Below are positions 10,338-19,795 of a stretch of 64,000 nt of DNA, one piece after another. Every line of letters starts with the position of its first letter. Positions within the stretch are counted from its first letter, which is position 1. The DNA comes from Pedobacter lusitanus. GTDB lineage: Bacteria; Bacteroidota; Bacteroidia; Sphingobacteriales; Sphingobacteriaceae. The stretch is taken from NCBI RefSeq assembly GCF_040026395.1, contig NZ_CP157278.1, positions 5,985,700 to 6,049,699 of the forward strand. Reading direction: 5' to 3'. The notes beneath the pieces are model-generated. The model was not told the origin of the DNA. It saw only the letters and a list, made by a program, of their open reading frames with translations, and searched no databases. The position numbers and the translations under genes were made by a program.

Positions 10338-10377
10338 ATTCGGTGAGTTTTGTACTCCCTGAAATTACTCACCGAAT
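10338..10377. repeat. 11-bp inverted repeat next to the integrase remnant
   Basis: ATTCGGTGAGT at 10338-10348 and ACTCACCGAAT at 10367-10377 are perfect complements with an 18-nt spacer, between the integrase remnant and tRNA-Lys. It may be a recombinase or excisionase arm site or a hairpin terminator; no T run follows. Another ACTCAC follows at once. Confidence 0.5.
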
Positions 10378-10431
10378 CACTCACTTTTTATATGTGATTT
10401 AATGCATATTTTGGGATATTCCCTAAACGAA

Positions 10432-10463
10432 AAAAGCATGCAATCATATGATTGCATGCTTTT
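10432..10463. terminator. Perfect palindrome downstream of tRNA-Lys
   Basis: A 32-bp perfect palindrome (arms AAAAGCATGCAATCAT / ATGATTGCATGCTTTT) lies 24 bp past the 3' end of tRNA-Lys. Terminal A and T runs make it a plausible bidirectional intrinsic terminator for the tRNA transcript. Confidence 0.75.
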
Positions 10464-10487
10464 ACATAGTTTTGATACTATTCTTTG

Positions 10488-10560
10488 TGATCCCGCTGGG
10501 ATTCGAACCCAGGACCACTACATTAAAAGTGTAATGCTCTACCAGCTGAGCTACGGAATC
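10488..10560 (-). tRNA. tRNA-Lys (anticodon TTT)
   Basis: A 73-nt cloverleaf on the minus strand. The acceptor stem is GATTCCG / CGGGATC with one G-T pair, the D-arm GCTC-AGCTGGTA-GAGC, the anticodon arm TTACA-CTTTTAA-TGTAG with anticodon TTT, and the T-arm CTGGG-TTCGAAT-CCCAG. The discriminator base is A and CCA is not encoded. The 3' end faces the integrase remnant, so this tRNA is the likely former attachment site of the element. Confidence 0.96.
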
Positions 10561-10587
10561 AATTAATTCCTTTTGTTTAAGGAGGTG

Positions 10588-10618
10588 CAAAGATAGAAAT
10601 TAAATATTAAGGTGCAAT
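10588..10618 (-). promoter_or_regulatory. Bacteroidota-type promoter of tRNA-Lys
   Basis: On the minus strand TATCTTTG (10588-10595) matches the -7 consensus TAnnTTTG exactly. ATTG (10615-10618) lies 19 nt upstream, the usual distance for the -33 TTTG box. Transcription would start about 20 bp before the tRNA. Confidence 0.6.
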
Positions 10619-10688
10619 TAATTGTTGTTTTTTTTATAAAAAAAATACCACCTTTTTGATGACTGAAAACGTAATGTCTTGTAAATGA

Positions 10689-10713
10689 GAAAGGCGGAAT
10701 ATTTCCGCCTTTC
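10689..10713 (-). terminator. Hairpin terminator downstream of the second susD
   Basis: Perfect 11-bp stem GAAAGGCGGAA / TTCCGCCTTTC with a TAT loop, 39 bp past the stop of the susD at 10753. It separates that operon from the tRNA-Lys promoter. Confidence 0.75.
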
Positions 10714-10752
10714 AACACACACACCATATTTTTTAATAGAAAATCTGAATAC

Positions 10753-12339
10753 CTATTTCAGGATATACATGATACCATTGATATTATCATTTCCTCCATA
10801 CTGACTTTGTAAAGCAGCCTGGTAATTTGCGGTATTCGATGTACGCTCATACTCATGATATTGAAAACGGCTGGCAATACGACCACCATTTCCTGTTCCA
10901 GGACCTGTAGTAAATGCAGGGATATGTGTACGGCGATAAGTAAAATAAGACTCCAGTCCGGAATGACGGAATAAAGCCAGATATTTTTGCTGTACAATCT
11001 GTGTTAATGCATTTGCTATATTATACTTTACTTCCGGCTGGTTATAATACGTATCCCAGTTTACATTGATGGTATAAGTATCATAATTGGCAGGCAGCGC
11101 GACATTGGTAGAGCCCGGACGGTAGAAATAAGCCGTAAATGACCCTGTGCCAGTAGGTATTTTATAGGAATCCATAGAGCTTTTGATACCCGCGATATAA
11201 TAGGTTTCTACATCACCGGCAGCCCATCCGCGATAAATACCTTCAGCTATATTAAACATTAGTTCAGCGTAACCAATCTGAATACTTGGTTCACCGGTAT
11301 AGGTTGAATAGTAACGTTTTCTGTTTAAGAATGAATATTTTTGCTGACCGGCACTGTTATACATGACACCCAGATCCTGACCTGCATCGGCACCGATGAA
11401 AGAAGAAAAATCAGTAGGGCTTTGCTTTAAGGTATCCACCTGATAACGGGAAGGCTCAGCAGTTACAAATACCCTTGGATCTTTAAGTTTAGTTAATAAA
11501 CCAATATAGGTAGCCGAAGTGTTTTTCCTGGATCCGCTTTGTCCAAAATTATCAGGATTCTGCGGATAGTAGTTTGTAGGAGAAATATAAGTATACTGCA
11601 TATTATCTGCAGCACTTTCCATAATCGGATATTTAGTTTTGTTGCCTACGATATCGGCGAATTGCTGTTTAATGTTCAGTTGTGCATCATCATCTGCTCT
11701 TTTGCTCAGCTGAATCAGCAGACGTATTCTGAAGGTATTAATCGTTTTTTGCCATTTCAGTAAATCACCGTTGAAAAATATATCTCCGGCAAGGATATTC
11801 TCTTTTGCCGCAATTAAGGTAGTCAGATCTGTATTCGCACTTTCAAGCAAAGCCAGTGACTGGGTCATTACATTTTTTTGCGTGTCATAAGCAGGAGTAA
11901 GGTTTGCCATTCCAGCCAATGCGTTTGTCATCGGAATATCGCCCATTTCCATACTCATTTTAGTGAAAAGGTAAGCCTTGAAAAACTTTCCTAAAGCACT
12001 GTACGAATTTACTGCAGAACCAGCTTTAAGTGCCTGCTTTTCCATCTCTACCACATTTTTCAGAATGGTATAGTAGTCATCACCATATTTAAAATCATAG
12101 CGGTTGTTTCCATAATAATCATAATTATTCAGGTAATACTGATTATTGGTTTCTTTAGAACCATCCGGTCCTTCGACCAAACCTTTACTGGTTAAAATAC
12201 CATTTAAAAGCAGGGAGGCCTGAACTGCTGTTGGTTTATTATTATTTATCGTTTTCTCTTCGAAGTCTTTTTTGCAGCCCGAAATGGTAACTACCAGTAA
12301 AAGAGGTAAAAGAGAAGAAAGTTTGAATATCTTTTTCAT
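10753..12339 (-). CDS. SusD/RagB-family lipoprotein (SusD-like group 2)
   Basis: 528 residues with a lipoprotein signal (LLLVVTISGC, C22) and a divergent SusD pattern: KKDFEEKTINNNKPT, a helical region with FFKAYLFTKMSMEMGDIPMTNAL, GYAELMFNIAEGIYRGWAAGD in place of the FRYAEVLLNYAEA signature, and IVQQKYLALFRHSGLESYFTYRRT near the end. It belongs to the SusD/RagB-like lipoproteins that often import peptides or undefined ligands rather than a known polysaccharide. No glycoside hydrolase gene lies beside it. The SusC partner gene is 9 bp upstream. Surface-exposed lipoprotein working with that porin. Confidence 0.9.
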   Translation of the reverse strand: MKKIFKLSSLLPLLLVVTISGCKKDFEEKTINNNKPTAVQASLLLNGILTSKGLVEGPDGSKETNNQYYLNNYDYYGNNRYDFKYGDDYYTILKNVVEMEKQALKAGSAVNSYSALGKFFKAYLFTKMSMEMGDIPMTNALAGMANLTPAYDTQKNVMTQSLALLESANTDLTTLIAAKENILAGDIFFNGDLLKWQKTINTFRIRLLIQLSKRADDDAQLNIKQQFADIVGNKTKYPIMESAADNMQYTYISPTNYYPQNPDNFGQSGSRKNTSATYIGLLTKLKDPRVFVTAEPSRYQVDTLKQSPTDFSSFIGADAGQDLGVMYNSAGQQKYSFLNRKRYYSTYTGEPSIQIGYAELMFNIAEGIYRGWAAGDVETYYIAGIKSSMDSYKIPTGTGSFTAYFYRPGSTNVALPANYDTYTINVNWDTYYNQPEVKYNIANALTQIVQQKYLALFRHSGLESYFTYRRTHIPAFTTGPGTGNGGRIASRFQYHEYERTSNTANYQAALQSQYGGNDNINGIMYILK

Positions 12340-12348
12340 ATTGGAGAA

Positions 12349-15300
12349 TTAAAAAGTCAGATTGATATTGAATCCATAGCTGCGTACTGTAGGTGACTGT
12401 AAGCCAGTTGCCGAAGTTTCGCCATTATACTGGTCTAAGTCAACGTCTTTAAATCTTTTGTCTTTGTAGAAGTACAATAAATTACGACCAACTAAAGAGA
12501 ATGAAGCTTTTTGAATGAAAGTACTGCTCAGTAATTTTTTAGGAAGCTCAAAGCCAACAGTTACTTCACGCAGTTTTGCAAATGTTTTGCTCATCAGGTT
12601 GGCCTCATCAAAATTATAATACTTACTCACGTAATCCTGAACAAACACCTTGTTGGTATTTGGCGCGAAAGCCAGGTCACCATAATTCAGGATAGCACCG
12701 GTTTTAGAATCGTAGTTGATAGAAGCTCCATTGGAAATAACCACACCTTCACCTACATAAGTACCGGTATAGCCTTTTTTGCCGTAATTAGCCCAATCCT
12801 GGTAACGTGCATCACCCAAAGCACCCTGAGCTGTTTCTATATTAGAACCTCCGCGCATGGTCTTGTTGTGCATGTAGTCTGTAGTTTTTCCACCTACGCT
12901 ACCATCAAACTGGAAACCTAAACTCCAGTTTTTATAATGGAATTTGTTGTAAATACTCCATGAATAATCTGAGTTCATATTTCCCAGGTATTGATTGGCT
13001 CCACCGTTGTTTAATGGTTTACCGGCCGCATCATTAATGATTTGTCCATCTTTTGTTCTGACAAAGGCAGTTCCGTATAACTTATCTGTACGGTCGCCTT
13101 CATGGAAGAAGGTGTTATAAGTATCCTGTCCCGGAGGCAGCTCTTTGTACACACGTTTAAAAGTTGACCAGTTAACCAGGACATCCCAGCCAAAGCCACC
13201 CATATCCTTAATTGGCGTACCGCTTAGAGAAACTTCATAACCTGTTTTCCTGGTTTTTAAAGCATTCAGGTATAATAAGGTATAACCTGTTGCTGTAGAA
13301 ATCTGGTTAGGCAGAATCTTTGGTCCATCTATATACTGGAAAGCAGTTGCGCTTAAACCTAATCTGTTAGCTAAGAACTTAATATCAAAACCTTCTTCAT
13401 AGTTGACACGGGTACTGGTTTTAATTCCATTCTGATACAGATAATCAGGGCCGTAACCAGCTGCCTGGTTATTATAAGGCTTATTGATATTAAAGGCCGT
13501 ATTTAAAGAGTAATCAGGTCCGTTGTACGGAGACATATAAACGTTACCATAACCCAGAGGATTATTGGTCAGGTTAGCACCTGTCTGTCCGCCAAATGCG
13601 GTAATTGAGCTGAAAGGAGCAGGGCCGATAGTTGCACTGCTGGCATCTGTACGTACATTGGAAAATGATGCTCTCGCTTTCAGGAAAGAAATGAAGTCTG
13701 GCATTTTCACATAGTCAGAAACTACAGTAGCCAGTGATATACTTGGATAATAATAAGTTGTAGGCGTCTGGAAAGCTGATGATTTATCTATCCTGCCTGT
13801 TGTAGATAGTGTTGCATATTTACCAAAGGATGCATCCAATGAGAAATAACCACTAAATACCATCATGCTGGAATTAAAGCTGGTAGACTGTACCGGGTTT
13901 TTAGAGTTACTGAATGCATAAACTTCAGGTACATTCAGATAGTCAGTTGATGTCCAGCTTGAATTATAGGATAAGTTACGCAGATTCGTTCCTACCAAAC
14001 CTGAAAGATTTACGAAGTTCTTGATGTTATAATTGAAGTTTAACAATAACTCATTGTTGTTTTCAAATAAATTACGTCTGTCTTCACGGTAATCTCCCTG
14101 ATTTCCTTCACGTCCGTAAGGGTGAGCAGAGAATGGGAGTTTTTCTGTACGTAAAATACTGTAAGTATCGAATTGTGAACGTAATGTAGCATTCAGGTGA
14201 TTGTCAATTTTGAAGTTTGCAGAAAGATAACCGTAAACATCATTTTTATGGTGTCCGCGCAACCACTTTTCTGTCATCAGATAAGGGTTGTGGTAACGCT
14301 GATATTCTGCAAATTGAGATTGTACACCTTCTTTTCCCGGTTGCCAGATCGCTTTAATGTCCGGAGCATTTACATCCCAGTCTGCACCAGTCCAGATAGC
14401 TGTACTGTAGATTAAACTTGAAGGTCCGTAATCTGCATCAGGAAAGTTATCTGTGTATTGTCTGTTAAAGTCAAGGTTACCTTCAATCTTAAGTCTCGGA
14501 CTTGGATTAAATGCACCATACATATTGAAATTGACAATACCCAGTCCGCTATTTGGAATATAGCTTGATTGTTTTGATTGAGAAACTGAGAATCTGGTTG
14601 TATAAGTATCGCCTGTAGCACTCAATGAGACGTTATTATTAGTTTGATAACCTGTCTTCAGGAAGTTCTTTAAATTGTTTTTACCTCTTGCAGTGTATGG
14701 AGTTGCCTGTCTGACACCATTAATCACAGGGCTATCATACTGAGGGATCAGTTGTCCCGCGAAATAAGGACCCCAGATATCATAATCACCATCTACACCA
14801 CCTGGTGCACCACCTTTACCATCTACAAACATATATTGGGTGTTTTCACCAGCACCATAAGAGTTTTGTAAACGTGGGAAAGTTAAAAATCCACTGTTAA
14901 TTACCGTACTGCTGTTGACGTCAACAGTCAGGCCCTTTTTGTTTTTATCACCTTTTTTTGTGGTGATTAATATGGCACCATTTACTGCACGGCTACCGTA
15001 CAGGGCTGCTGCTGCCGGGCCTTTTAATACCGTATAGGTTTCGATGTCATCCGGGCTGATATTCCAGGTATCTGTATTGATCGGGAATCCGTCTACAACA
15101 TATAAGGTAAGTTTATCACCACGGATCATTACGTTAGGTTCTCTTAATACCTCTGGAGAAGGGCCAACTGATAAACCAGCAACTTTACCTACCAGACCAC
15201 TGATCGGGTTAGGATCACGTGCTTTCAGGAGGTCGCCGCCATCAACTGTCTGTAAGGCATAGCCAACTCTTTTGGTGTCTTTCTTTACACCTAAGGCAGT

Positions 15301-15630
15301 AACTACTACCTCAGAAAGAGCTTTGCTGTCACTTTTTAAACTGACATTGATCAATGACTCATCACCAACGATAATTTGTGTTTTCTGATAGCCAAGATAT
15401 TGGAAGGATACGGTTTGTCCTTTCTTAGCGCTTAAAAGAAAGTGGCCGTTCATGTCCGTTACTGTGCCAGTTTTAGTTCCATCAACCAAAACACTTACCC
15501 CAGGTAAGGATTGTTTGGTTTCATCAGTAACTGTACCTGAGATTTTAATTTGTGCCGCCAGTGAGATTGGGGCAAGCAAAAATAAGCATACAGTGATTAC
15601 TTGTTTTAATTGCTTGTAAAGTTGTTTCAT
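12349..15630 (-). CDS. SusC/RagA-family TonB-linked outer-membrane protein
   Basis: 1093 residues. A signal peptide (VITVCLFLLAPISLAAQ) is followed by a carboxypeptidase-regulatory-like domain (KISGTVTDETKQSLPGVSVL), then EVVVTALGVKKDTKRVGYAL. The plug follows (LVGKVAGLSVGPSPEVLREP, VMIRGDKLTLYVVDGFPI), and the long barrel ends in YGFNINLTF. It pairs with the SusD at 10753 to take up an unknown ligand with energy from TonB-ExbBD. The start ATG at 15630 directly precedes the signal peptide. The divergent two-component system starting at 16043 could be its regulator; that is inference from position only. Confidence 0.92.
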   Translation of the reverse strand: MKQLYKQLKQVITVCLFLLAPISLAAQIKISGTVTDETKQSLPGVSVLVDGTKTGTVTDMNGHFLLSAKKGQTVSFQYLGYQKTQIIVGDESLINVSLKSDSKALSEVVVTALGVKKDTKRVGYALQTVDGGDLLKARDPNPISGLVGKVAGLSVGPSPEVLREPNVMIRGDKLTLYVVDGFPINTDTWNISPDDIETYTVLKGPAAAALYGSRAVNGAILITTKKGDKNKKGLTVDVNSSTVINSGFLTFPRLQNSYGAGENTQYMFVDGKGGAPGGVDGDYDIWGPYFAGQLIPQYDSPVINGVRQATPYTARGKNNLKNFLKTGYQTNNNVSLSATGDTYTTRFSVSQSKQSSYIPNSGLGIVNFNMYGAFNPSPRLKIEGNLDFNRQYTDNFPDADYGPSSLIYSTAIWTGADWDVNAPDIKAIWQPGKEGVQSQFAEYQRYHNPYLMTEKWLRGHHKNDVYGYLSANFKIDNHLNATLRSQFDTYSILRTEKLPFSAHPYGREGNQGDYREDRRNLFENNNELLLNFNYNIKNFVNLSGLVGTNLRNLSYNSSWTSTDYLNVPEVYAFSNSKNPVQSTSFNSSMMVFSGYFSLDASFGKYATLSTTGRIDKSSAFQTPTTYYYPSISLATVVSDYVKMPDFISFLKARASFSNVRTDASSATIGPAPFSSITAFGGQTGANLTNNPLGYGNVYMSPYNGPDYSLNTAFNINKPYNNQAAGYGPDYLYQNGIKTSTRVNYEEGFDIKFLANRLGLSATAFQYIDGPKILPNQISTATGYTLLYLNALKTRKTGYEVSLSGTPIKDMGGFGWDVLVNWSTFKRVYKELPPGQDTYNTFFHEGDRTDKLYGTAFVRTKDGQIINDAAGKPLNNGGANQYLGNMNSDYSWSIYNKFHYKNWSLGFQFDGSVGGKTTDYMHNKTMRGGSNIETAQGALGDARYQDWANYGKKGYTGTYVGEGVVISNGASINYDSKTGAILNYGDLAFAPNTNKVFVQDYVSKYYNFDEANLMSKTFAKLREVTVGFELPKKLLSSTFIQKASFSLVGRNLLYFYKDKRFKDVDLDQYNGETSATGLQSPTVRSYGFNINLTF

Positions 15631-16042
15631 CTACCTTGTTTTTTTTGAAATAAATTTTGTTTCATTTTTTTTGGCTCGGAATTAATGGTGTTGAAGCTGT
15701 CATAAATTGTATGATGGTTTCAAGTAGCAATACTAAACTTTGTTTATTAAAACTAAACCAATTTAGTATTATGTATACTTAAACTTTTGGCAGATTTTCC
15801 TTATCAAAATGAGCTTTTAGCAACAGGTCTGTTACCTAATGTTAACAGTGTCTTAACAAGCAGCTAACACAGAGCTTTTATTGGGGTAGGGCAGTGTTTT
15901 TATTGAGCTGAAAATTATCAATTGATATGATCGGTTGAGGGTATATGGTTCATGTTTCTGGCCCTTAGCTGTACGATTAGTCATTTAAGGAGTATCAGCT
16001 ATTAAGAAATTATGCTCACATTTGTCCTTTATTTATAGGCTT
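15631..16042. promoter_or_regulatory. Intergenic region with an inverted repeat between susC and the two-component genes
   Basis: 412 bp without a gene. AATACTAAA (15729-15737) and TTTAGTATT (15762-15770) form a perfect 9-bp dyad with a 24-nt spacer that contains a further ACTAAA. It could be an operator for the neighbouring response regulator. No perfect TAnnTTTG box was found. Confidence 0.4.
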
Positions 16043-16726
16043 ATGCACATATTGGTTATTGAAGATGAACAAAGAGTAGCTGAACTGATCAAAAAGGGAC
16101 TGGAAGAACTCGGATTTCATATTACACTCGCCTTTGATGGAGAAATGGGTAAGAAACTGGCATTGACAAAGACTTATGACCTGATCCTGATGGATTTGAT
16201 CCTGCCAAAGATTAATGGTATTGACCTTTGTAAAGAAGTGCGGATAGCCCGGCCTGATATTCCTATCATTATGCTGACTGCTTTAGGTACTACAGATGAT
16301 AAAGTGGAGGGCTTTGATGCTGGTGCGGATGATTATCTGGTTAAACCATTTGATTTCAGAGAACTGCATGCAAGAATCCGGGCGTTAATTAAAAGAAACC
16401 AGACACAGAATAATACTTTTAATCAGGGTTTTGTTTTGCGTTTTGCAGATCTGGAAATGAACCTTGAAACCAAACTGGTCAAAAGAAATGATGTACCTAT
16501 AGATCTTACACCCAAAGAGTTTCGGCTGCTTGAATATATGATGGGAAATTCTGAACGTGTTTTATCCAGAACAGAAATTGCCGAAAAGGTTTGGGATACT
16601 TTTGATTCAGGTACAAACTTTATTGATGTTTATATCAATTACCTGAGAAAAAAGATAGATAAGAACTACGATGTGAAGCTGATTCATACTAAACCGGGTA
16701 TGGGTTTTATATTTAAAGAAGGATGA
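16043..16726 (+). CDS. OmpR/PhoB-family response regulator
   Basis: 227 residues from the ATG at 16043; the open frame reaches a TTG at 16022, but MHILVIEDEQ is the normal beginning. The receiver domain (1-120) has the acidic pair at E7/D8, phospho-acceptor D51 (LILMDLILP) and the conserved Lys in DYLVKPFDF. The winged-helix DNA-binding domain (about 130-225) has LTPKEFRLLEYMM and VYINYLRKKIDK. Phosphorylated by the kinase encoded next (4-nt ATGA overlap). The target is unknown; the divergent susC is a candidate. Confidence 0.93.
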   Translation: MHILVIEDEQRVAELIKKGLEELGFHITLAFDGEMGKKLALTKTYDLILMDLILPKINGIDLCKEVRIARPDIPIIMLTALGTTDDKVEGFDAGADDYLVKPFDFRELHARIRALIKRNQTQNNTFNQGFVLRFADLEMNLETKLVKRNDVPIDLTPKEFRLLEYMMGNSERVLSRTEIAEKVWDTFDSGTNFIDVYINYLRKKIDKNYDVKLIHTKPGMGFIFKEG

Positions 16727-18090
16727 AGATAAGAGCAAAACTTTTGTTATTGTTTCTGACACTTTTTGGCGCTTTGCTTTTGGCATTCGCGGTGTTTATT
16801 TATGTATCTACTGCGCAAAACAGAAAAGATCAGTATTATAAACATTTAAAGAGAGAAGCAGTTACAAAAGCAAATCTGCTTTTTGATGCTAAAGTACCTC
16901 CGGCAGTATTACAGTTGATTTATAAGAACTCTGTCAATTCTTTATTTGAAGAAGAAGTAGCGGTATATGATACTTCTTTTAAACTGCTTTATCACGATGC
17001 TGTACAGATAGACAAGGTTAAAGAGACAAAAAAAATGATTGATCAGATTATCCGGCAAAAGGAAATTACCTTTGAACAGGGGTCTTTGCAGGTTGTGGGG
17101 CTTTTATATCTGCATAAGGGTAAAACTTATGTGATTACTGCAGCTGCAAATGATAAGTATGGTTTGAACCGTCTGGAAGAGTTTAAGTATACTTTGATAA
17201 TTTCATTCATCATTATTATAAGTCTGACTATTGCTGCAGGATATTATTTTGTAGGGAAGGCATTGAATCCTGTAGCTGAGATAGTCGATAAGGTGGAAGA
17301 AATTACAGCCACCAATCTGTATAAAAGAGTTCAGGTTAAAAACGAAAAGGACGAGATAGGTGAGCTTGCGATTACCTTTAATAATATGCTCGACAGGCTG
17401 GAACAATCTTTTGATGGGCAGAAAAGTTTTGTCAGTAATATTTCTCATGAACTGAGAACCCCACTGGCAACAATAGTAGGGGAGCTACAGCTGGCCCTGA
17501 TCCGTGAACGAAGTGTTGAAGAATATAAAGAGATAATCCATTTATCCCTGAGCGATGCACAGCGGCTGGTCAGATTATCAAATGGTCTGCTTGATCTGGC
17601 AAAAGCCAGCTATGATCAGACTACAGTCAGTATGAAAGAGTTAAGATTTGATGAATTACTGATGGATGCCAGAGAAGCCGTAATGAAAACCAGTGAAGAC
17701 TATAAAGTTGATATCGTCTTTGACAGGGAAATTGATGACGACGATGATATTTCTGTTAAAGGCAACGAGTATTTATTGAAGGTGGCTTTTATCAATCTGA
17801 TGGAAAATGCCTGCAAGTTTTCTGCTGATCATCATTGTATGGTAAGTATAGATTTTGACCATGATCAGGTTAAGCTGCGTTTTAAAGATTCAGGCATAGG
17901 TATCCCGAAAGAAGAAATGGACCATATTTTTTCTGCCTTTTACAGAGGAAAAAATAAGGATTTTAGTCCTGGAAATGGTATTGGTTTGTCGTTAACCCAG
18001 AAAATTATCTCCATGCATAATGGTGTTATCGGGGTAGATTCTATTGTAGATACAGGCAGTGTGTTTACAATTGAAATACCTCATGTATAA
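16723..18090 (+). CDS. HAMP-domain sensor histidine kinase
   Basis: 455 residues. TM1 lies at about 5-27 (LLLFLTLFGALLLAFAVFIYV), followed by a roughly 130-residue extracytoplasmic sensor, and TM2 at about 157-180. HAMP covers about 180-232. The HisKA phospho-acceptor is H242 in SNISHELRTPLATIVGE, and the HATPase boxes are N (NLMENACKF), G1 (FKDSGIGIP) and G2 (GNGIGLSL). All catalytic motifs are intact. The ATGA overlap with the response-regulator gene shows a translationally coupled pair. The architecture is CusS-like, but the sensor has no metal-binding motif that I recognise, so the signal is unknown. Confidence 0.93.
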   Translation: MKIRAKLLLLFLTLFGALLLAFAVFIYVSTAQNRKDQYYKHLKREAVTKANLLFDAKVPPAVLQLIYKNSVNSLFEEEVAVYDTSFKLLYHDAVQIDKVKETKKMIDQIIRQKEITFEQGSLQVVGLLYLHKGKTYVITAAANDKYGLNRLEEFKYTLIISFIIIISLTIAAGYYFVGKALNPVAEIVDKVEEITATNLYKRVQVKNEKDEIGELAITFNNMLDRLEQSFDGQKSFVSNISHELRTPLATIVGELQLALIRERSVEEYKEIIHLSLSDAQRLVRLSNGLLDLAKASYDQTTVSMKELRFDELLMDAREAVMKTSEDYKVDIVFDREIDDDDDISVKGNEYLLKVAFINLMENACKFSADHHCMVSIDFDHDQVKLRFKDSGIGIPKEEMDHIFSAFYRGKNKDFSPGNGIGLSLTQKIISMHNGVIGVDSIVDTGSVFTIEIPHV

Positions 18091-18141
18091 TGTTCTTATC
18101 TGCTGCTACACCAACCGATCTTTTAGACACTAAAGACACAA

Positions 18142-18177
18142 GGCGGACTAAATGTTAGGATTGATATTTAGTCCGCC
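18142..18177. terminator. Bidirectional hairpin between convergent genes
   Basis: Perfect 12-bp stem GGCGGACTAAAT / ATTTAGTCCGCC with a 12-nt loop, placed between the end of the histidine kinase gene and the end of the GMC oxidoreductase gene. Confidence 0.7.
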
Positions 18178-18194
18178 AGGAACGTAGAATCTGG

Positions 18195-19745
18195 CTAAGG
18201 CTGCATTCTTGCTGCTATAACCTCTGCTGTTACAATCACAGCAGGATTTGGATTGATAAAGGGTACATTTGGGAACAGAGAGGCATCTACGACCCGTAAT
18301 TTCTCCACACCATAAACTCTTCCCTGAGTATCTGTTACTGCCTGTGGATCATCCATGGTTCCCATAGGAGCTGTTGATGTAGGGTGCTGATATACATTGA
18401 TATGCTGTCTTATACTCTCAGCTAATTCGGCGTCACTTTCCCGATGTAATCCAGGTGTTAATTCCTGGAGAGTATAATTTGAAAAAGGCATGGTATTTGC
18501 AATTTTACGTGCCAGACGAACACCTTCAATCATACGTATCATATCTTCCTCATCCGAGAGTAATTTTAAATCAATTAAGGGCTTTGAAGAAGGATTGAGA
18601 TCCTGAAGGGTGAAATGACCCCGGCTACGAACACTAAGGAGTGCTACACTTAAAGTAAAACCAACACCCGTTGGGCTTTCCATTGGCAGAAAATGTTCTG
18701 GTACAAGGGCAATATCTAGTTCACCGGGTTCGGCGCGCGAGCTACTTGTCCAAAGTTGTGACCCTGCAATAGGATGGGCGCTGTTAAGCATACTGTTCTC
18801 TGGCGCAGCATAGGCAGAAAAGTAAAATGGATGTTCACGAAGATTCATTCCTACCGGAGCATCGTAAACTACTTCTACACCTAATCGTTTTAACTCTTTT
18901 TCCGGACCTATACCCGATCGTATCAGGATAGCTGCGGTGCCATAAGTACCAGCACAAAGCACAATTTCTCCACCACGTAAATGTGTTCCATCTGTAAGTA
19001 TAATCCCTTTTGCCTGATTCCCTTCAAAAAATACCCGGTCAACTAATGTTTCAGATAAGATAGTTAAATTAGGACGTTTCCTTACCTCGTTATCTAAATA
19101 CACTATTCCGGTATTCATGCGTACACCGTTAATTATATTCATGGCTAATGGCCCTGCTCCTTCATTTGCAGTAGGGTCATTAAAGTCTGTAACTTCCGGG
19201 TAGCCCAAAAATGTAGCCGCAGAAATAAAGGTATTTTGTAAGGGAGTGATATAGTCACGTGACATTAAATGAATTGGAAAGTCTCCTTCACGACCATGCC
19301 ATTGATCACTGCCACCAACACAACGCTCCATACTCCGGTAATATGGGAGTACTTCTTCAAACGACCAGTCTTGTAGTCCGTTACGTGCCCATACCTCATA
19401 ATTTTTCTTTGGCGGACGAATGGCAAGAGCAGCATTCACCGCAGAACTGCCACCTAATACTTTTCCGCGAGGCAAATCGATTATTGGGGTAATACCATAT
19501 GGTAAACTCTGATACCCCCAATCGTATTGGGGAGCTCCGGGAGCCGCTATCAAATTAGCATTATAGAGTACCTCAGGATATGCATCTGGTAGTGGTGCAG
19601 TCCCGGCTTCTACCAGCAAAACCTGATAGTGGCCATTTTGACTAAGGCGTTTTGCCATTACTGCTCCAGCCGACCCAGCTCCGACAATAATGTAATCGTA
19701 AGGTACCGGGTTGGAATTGTCTTTAATTGTTGCTTCGTTTTTCAT
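18195..19745 (-). CDS. GMC-family FAD-dependent oxidoreductase
   Basis: 516 residues. The FAD-binding fold begins with YDYIIVGAGSAGAVMAKRLS and a ribose-binding E (LLVEAG). The GMC signature region LPRGKVLGGSSAVNAALAIR follows, then the second signature around GTYGTAAILIRSGIGP. The catalytic C-terminal motifs are YQHPTSTAPMGT and INPNPAVIVTAEVIAARM. GMC enzymes oxidise alcohols or aldehydes (choline and glucose dehydrogenases, for example); the substrate cannot be read from the sequence. No signal peptide, so probably cytosolic. It lies with a second GMC gene and a SnoaL-like gene on the same strand. Confidence 0.9.
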   Translation of the reverse strand: MKNEATIKDNSNPVPYDYIIVGAGSAGAVMAKRLSQNGHYQVLLVEAGTAPLPDAYPEVLYNANLIAAPGAPQYDWGYQSLPYGITPIIDLPRGKVLGGSSAVNAALAIRPPKKNYEVWARNGLQDWSFEEVLPYYRSMERCVGGSDQWHGREGDFPIHLMSRDYITPLQNTFISAATFLGYPEVTDFNDPTANEGAGPLAMNIINGVRMNTGIVYLDNEVRKRPNLTILSETLVDRVFFEGNQAKGIILTDGTHLRGGEIVLCAGTYGTAAILIRSGIGPEKELKRLGVEVVYDAPVGMNLREHPFYFSAYAAPENSMLNSAHPIAGSQLWTSSSRAEPGELDIALVPEHFLPMESPTGVGFTLSVALLSVRSRGHFTLQDLNPSSKPLIDLKLLSDEEDMIRMIEGVRLARKIANTMPFSNYTLQELTPGLHRESDAELAESIRQHINVYQHPTSTAPMGTMDDPQAVTDTQGRVYGVEKLRVVDASLFPNVPFINPNPAVIVTAEVIAARMQP

Positions 19746-19795
19746 GATGTTTTCTGAACCATATTGAGCATTAACAACTGTATTTTATTTAAATA

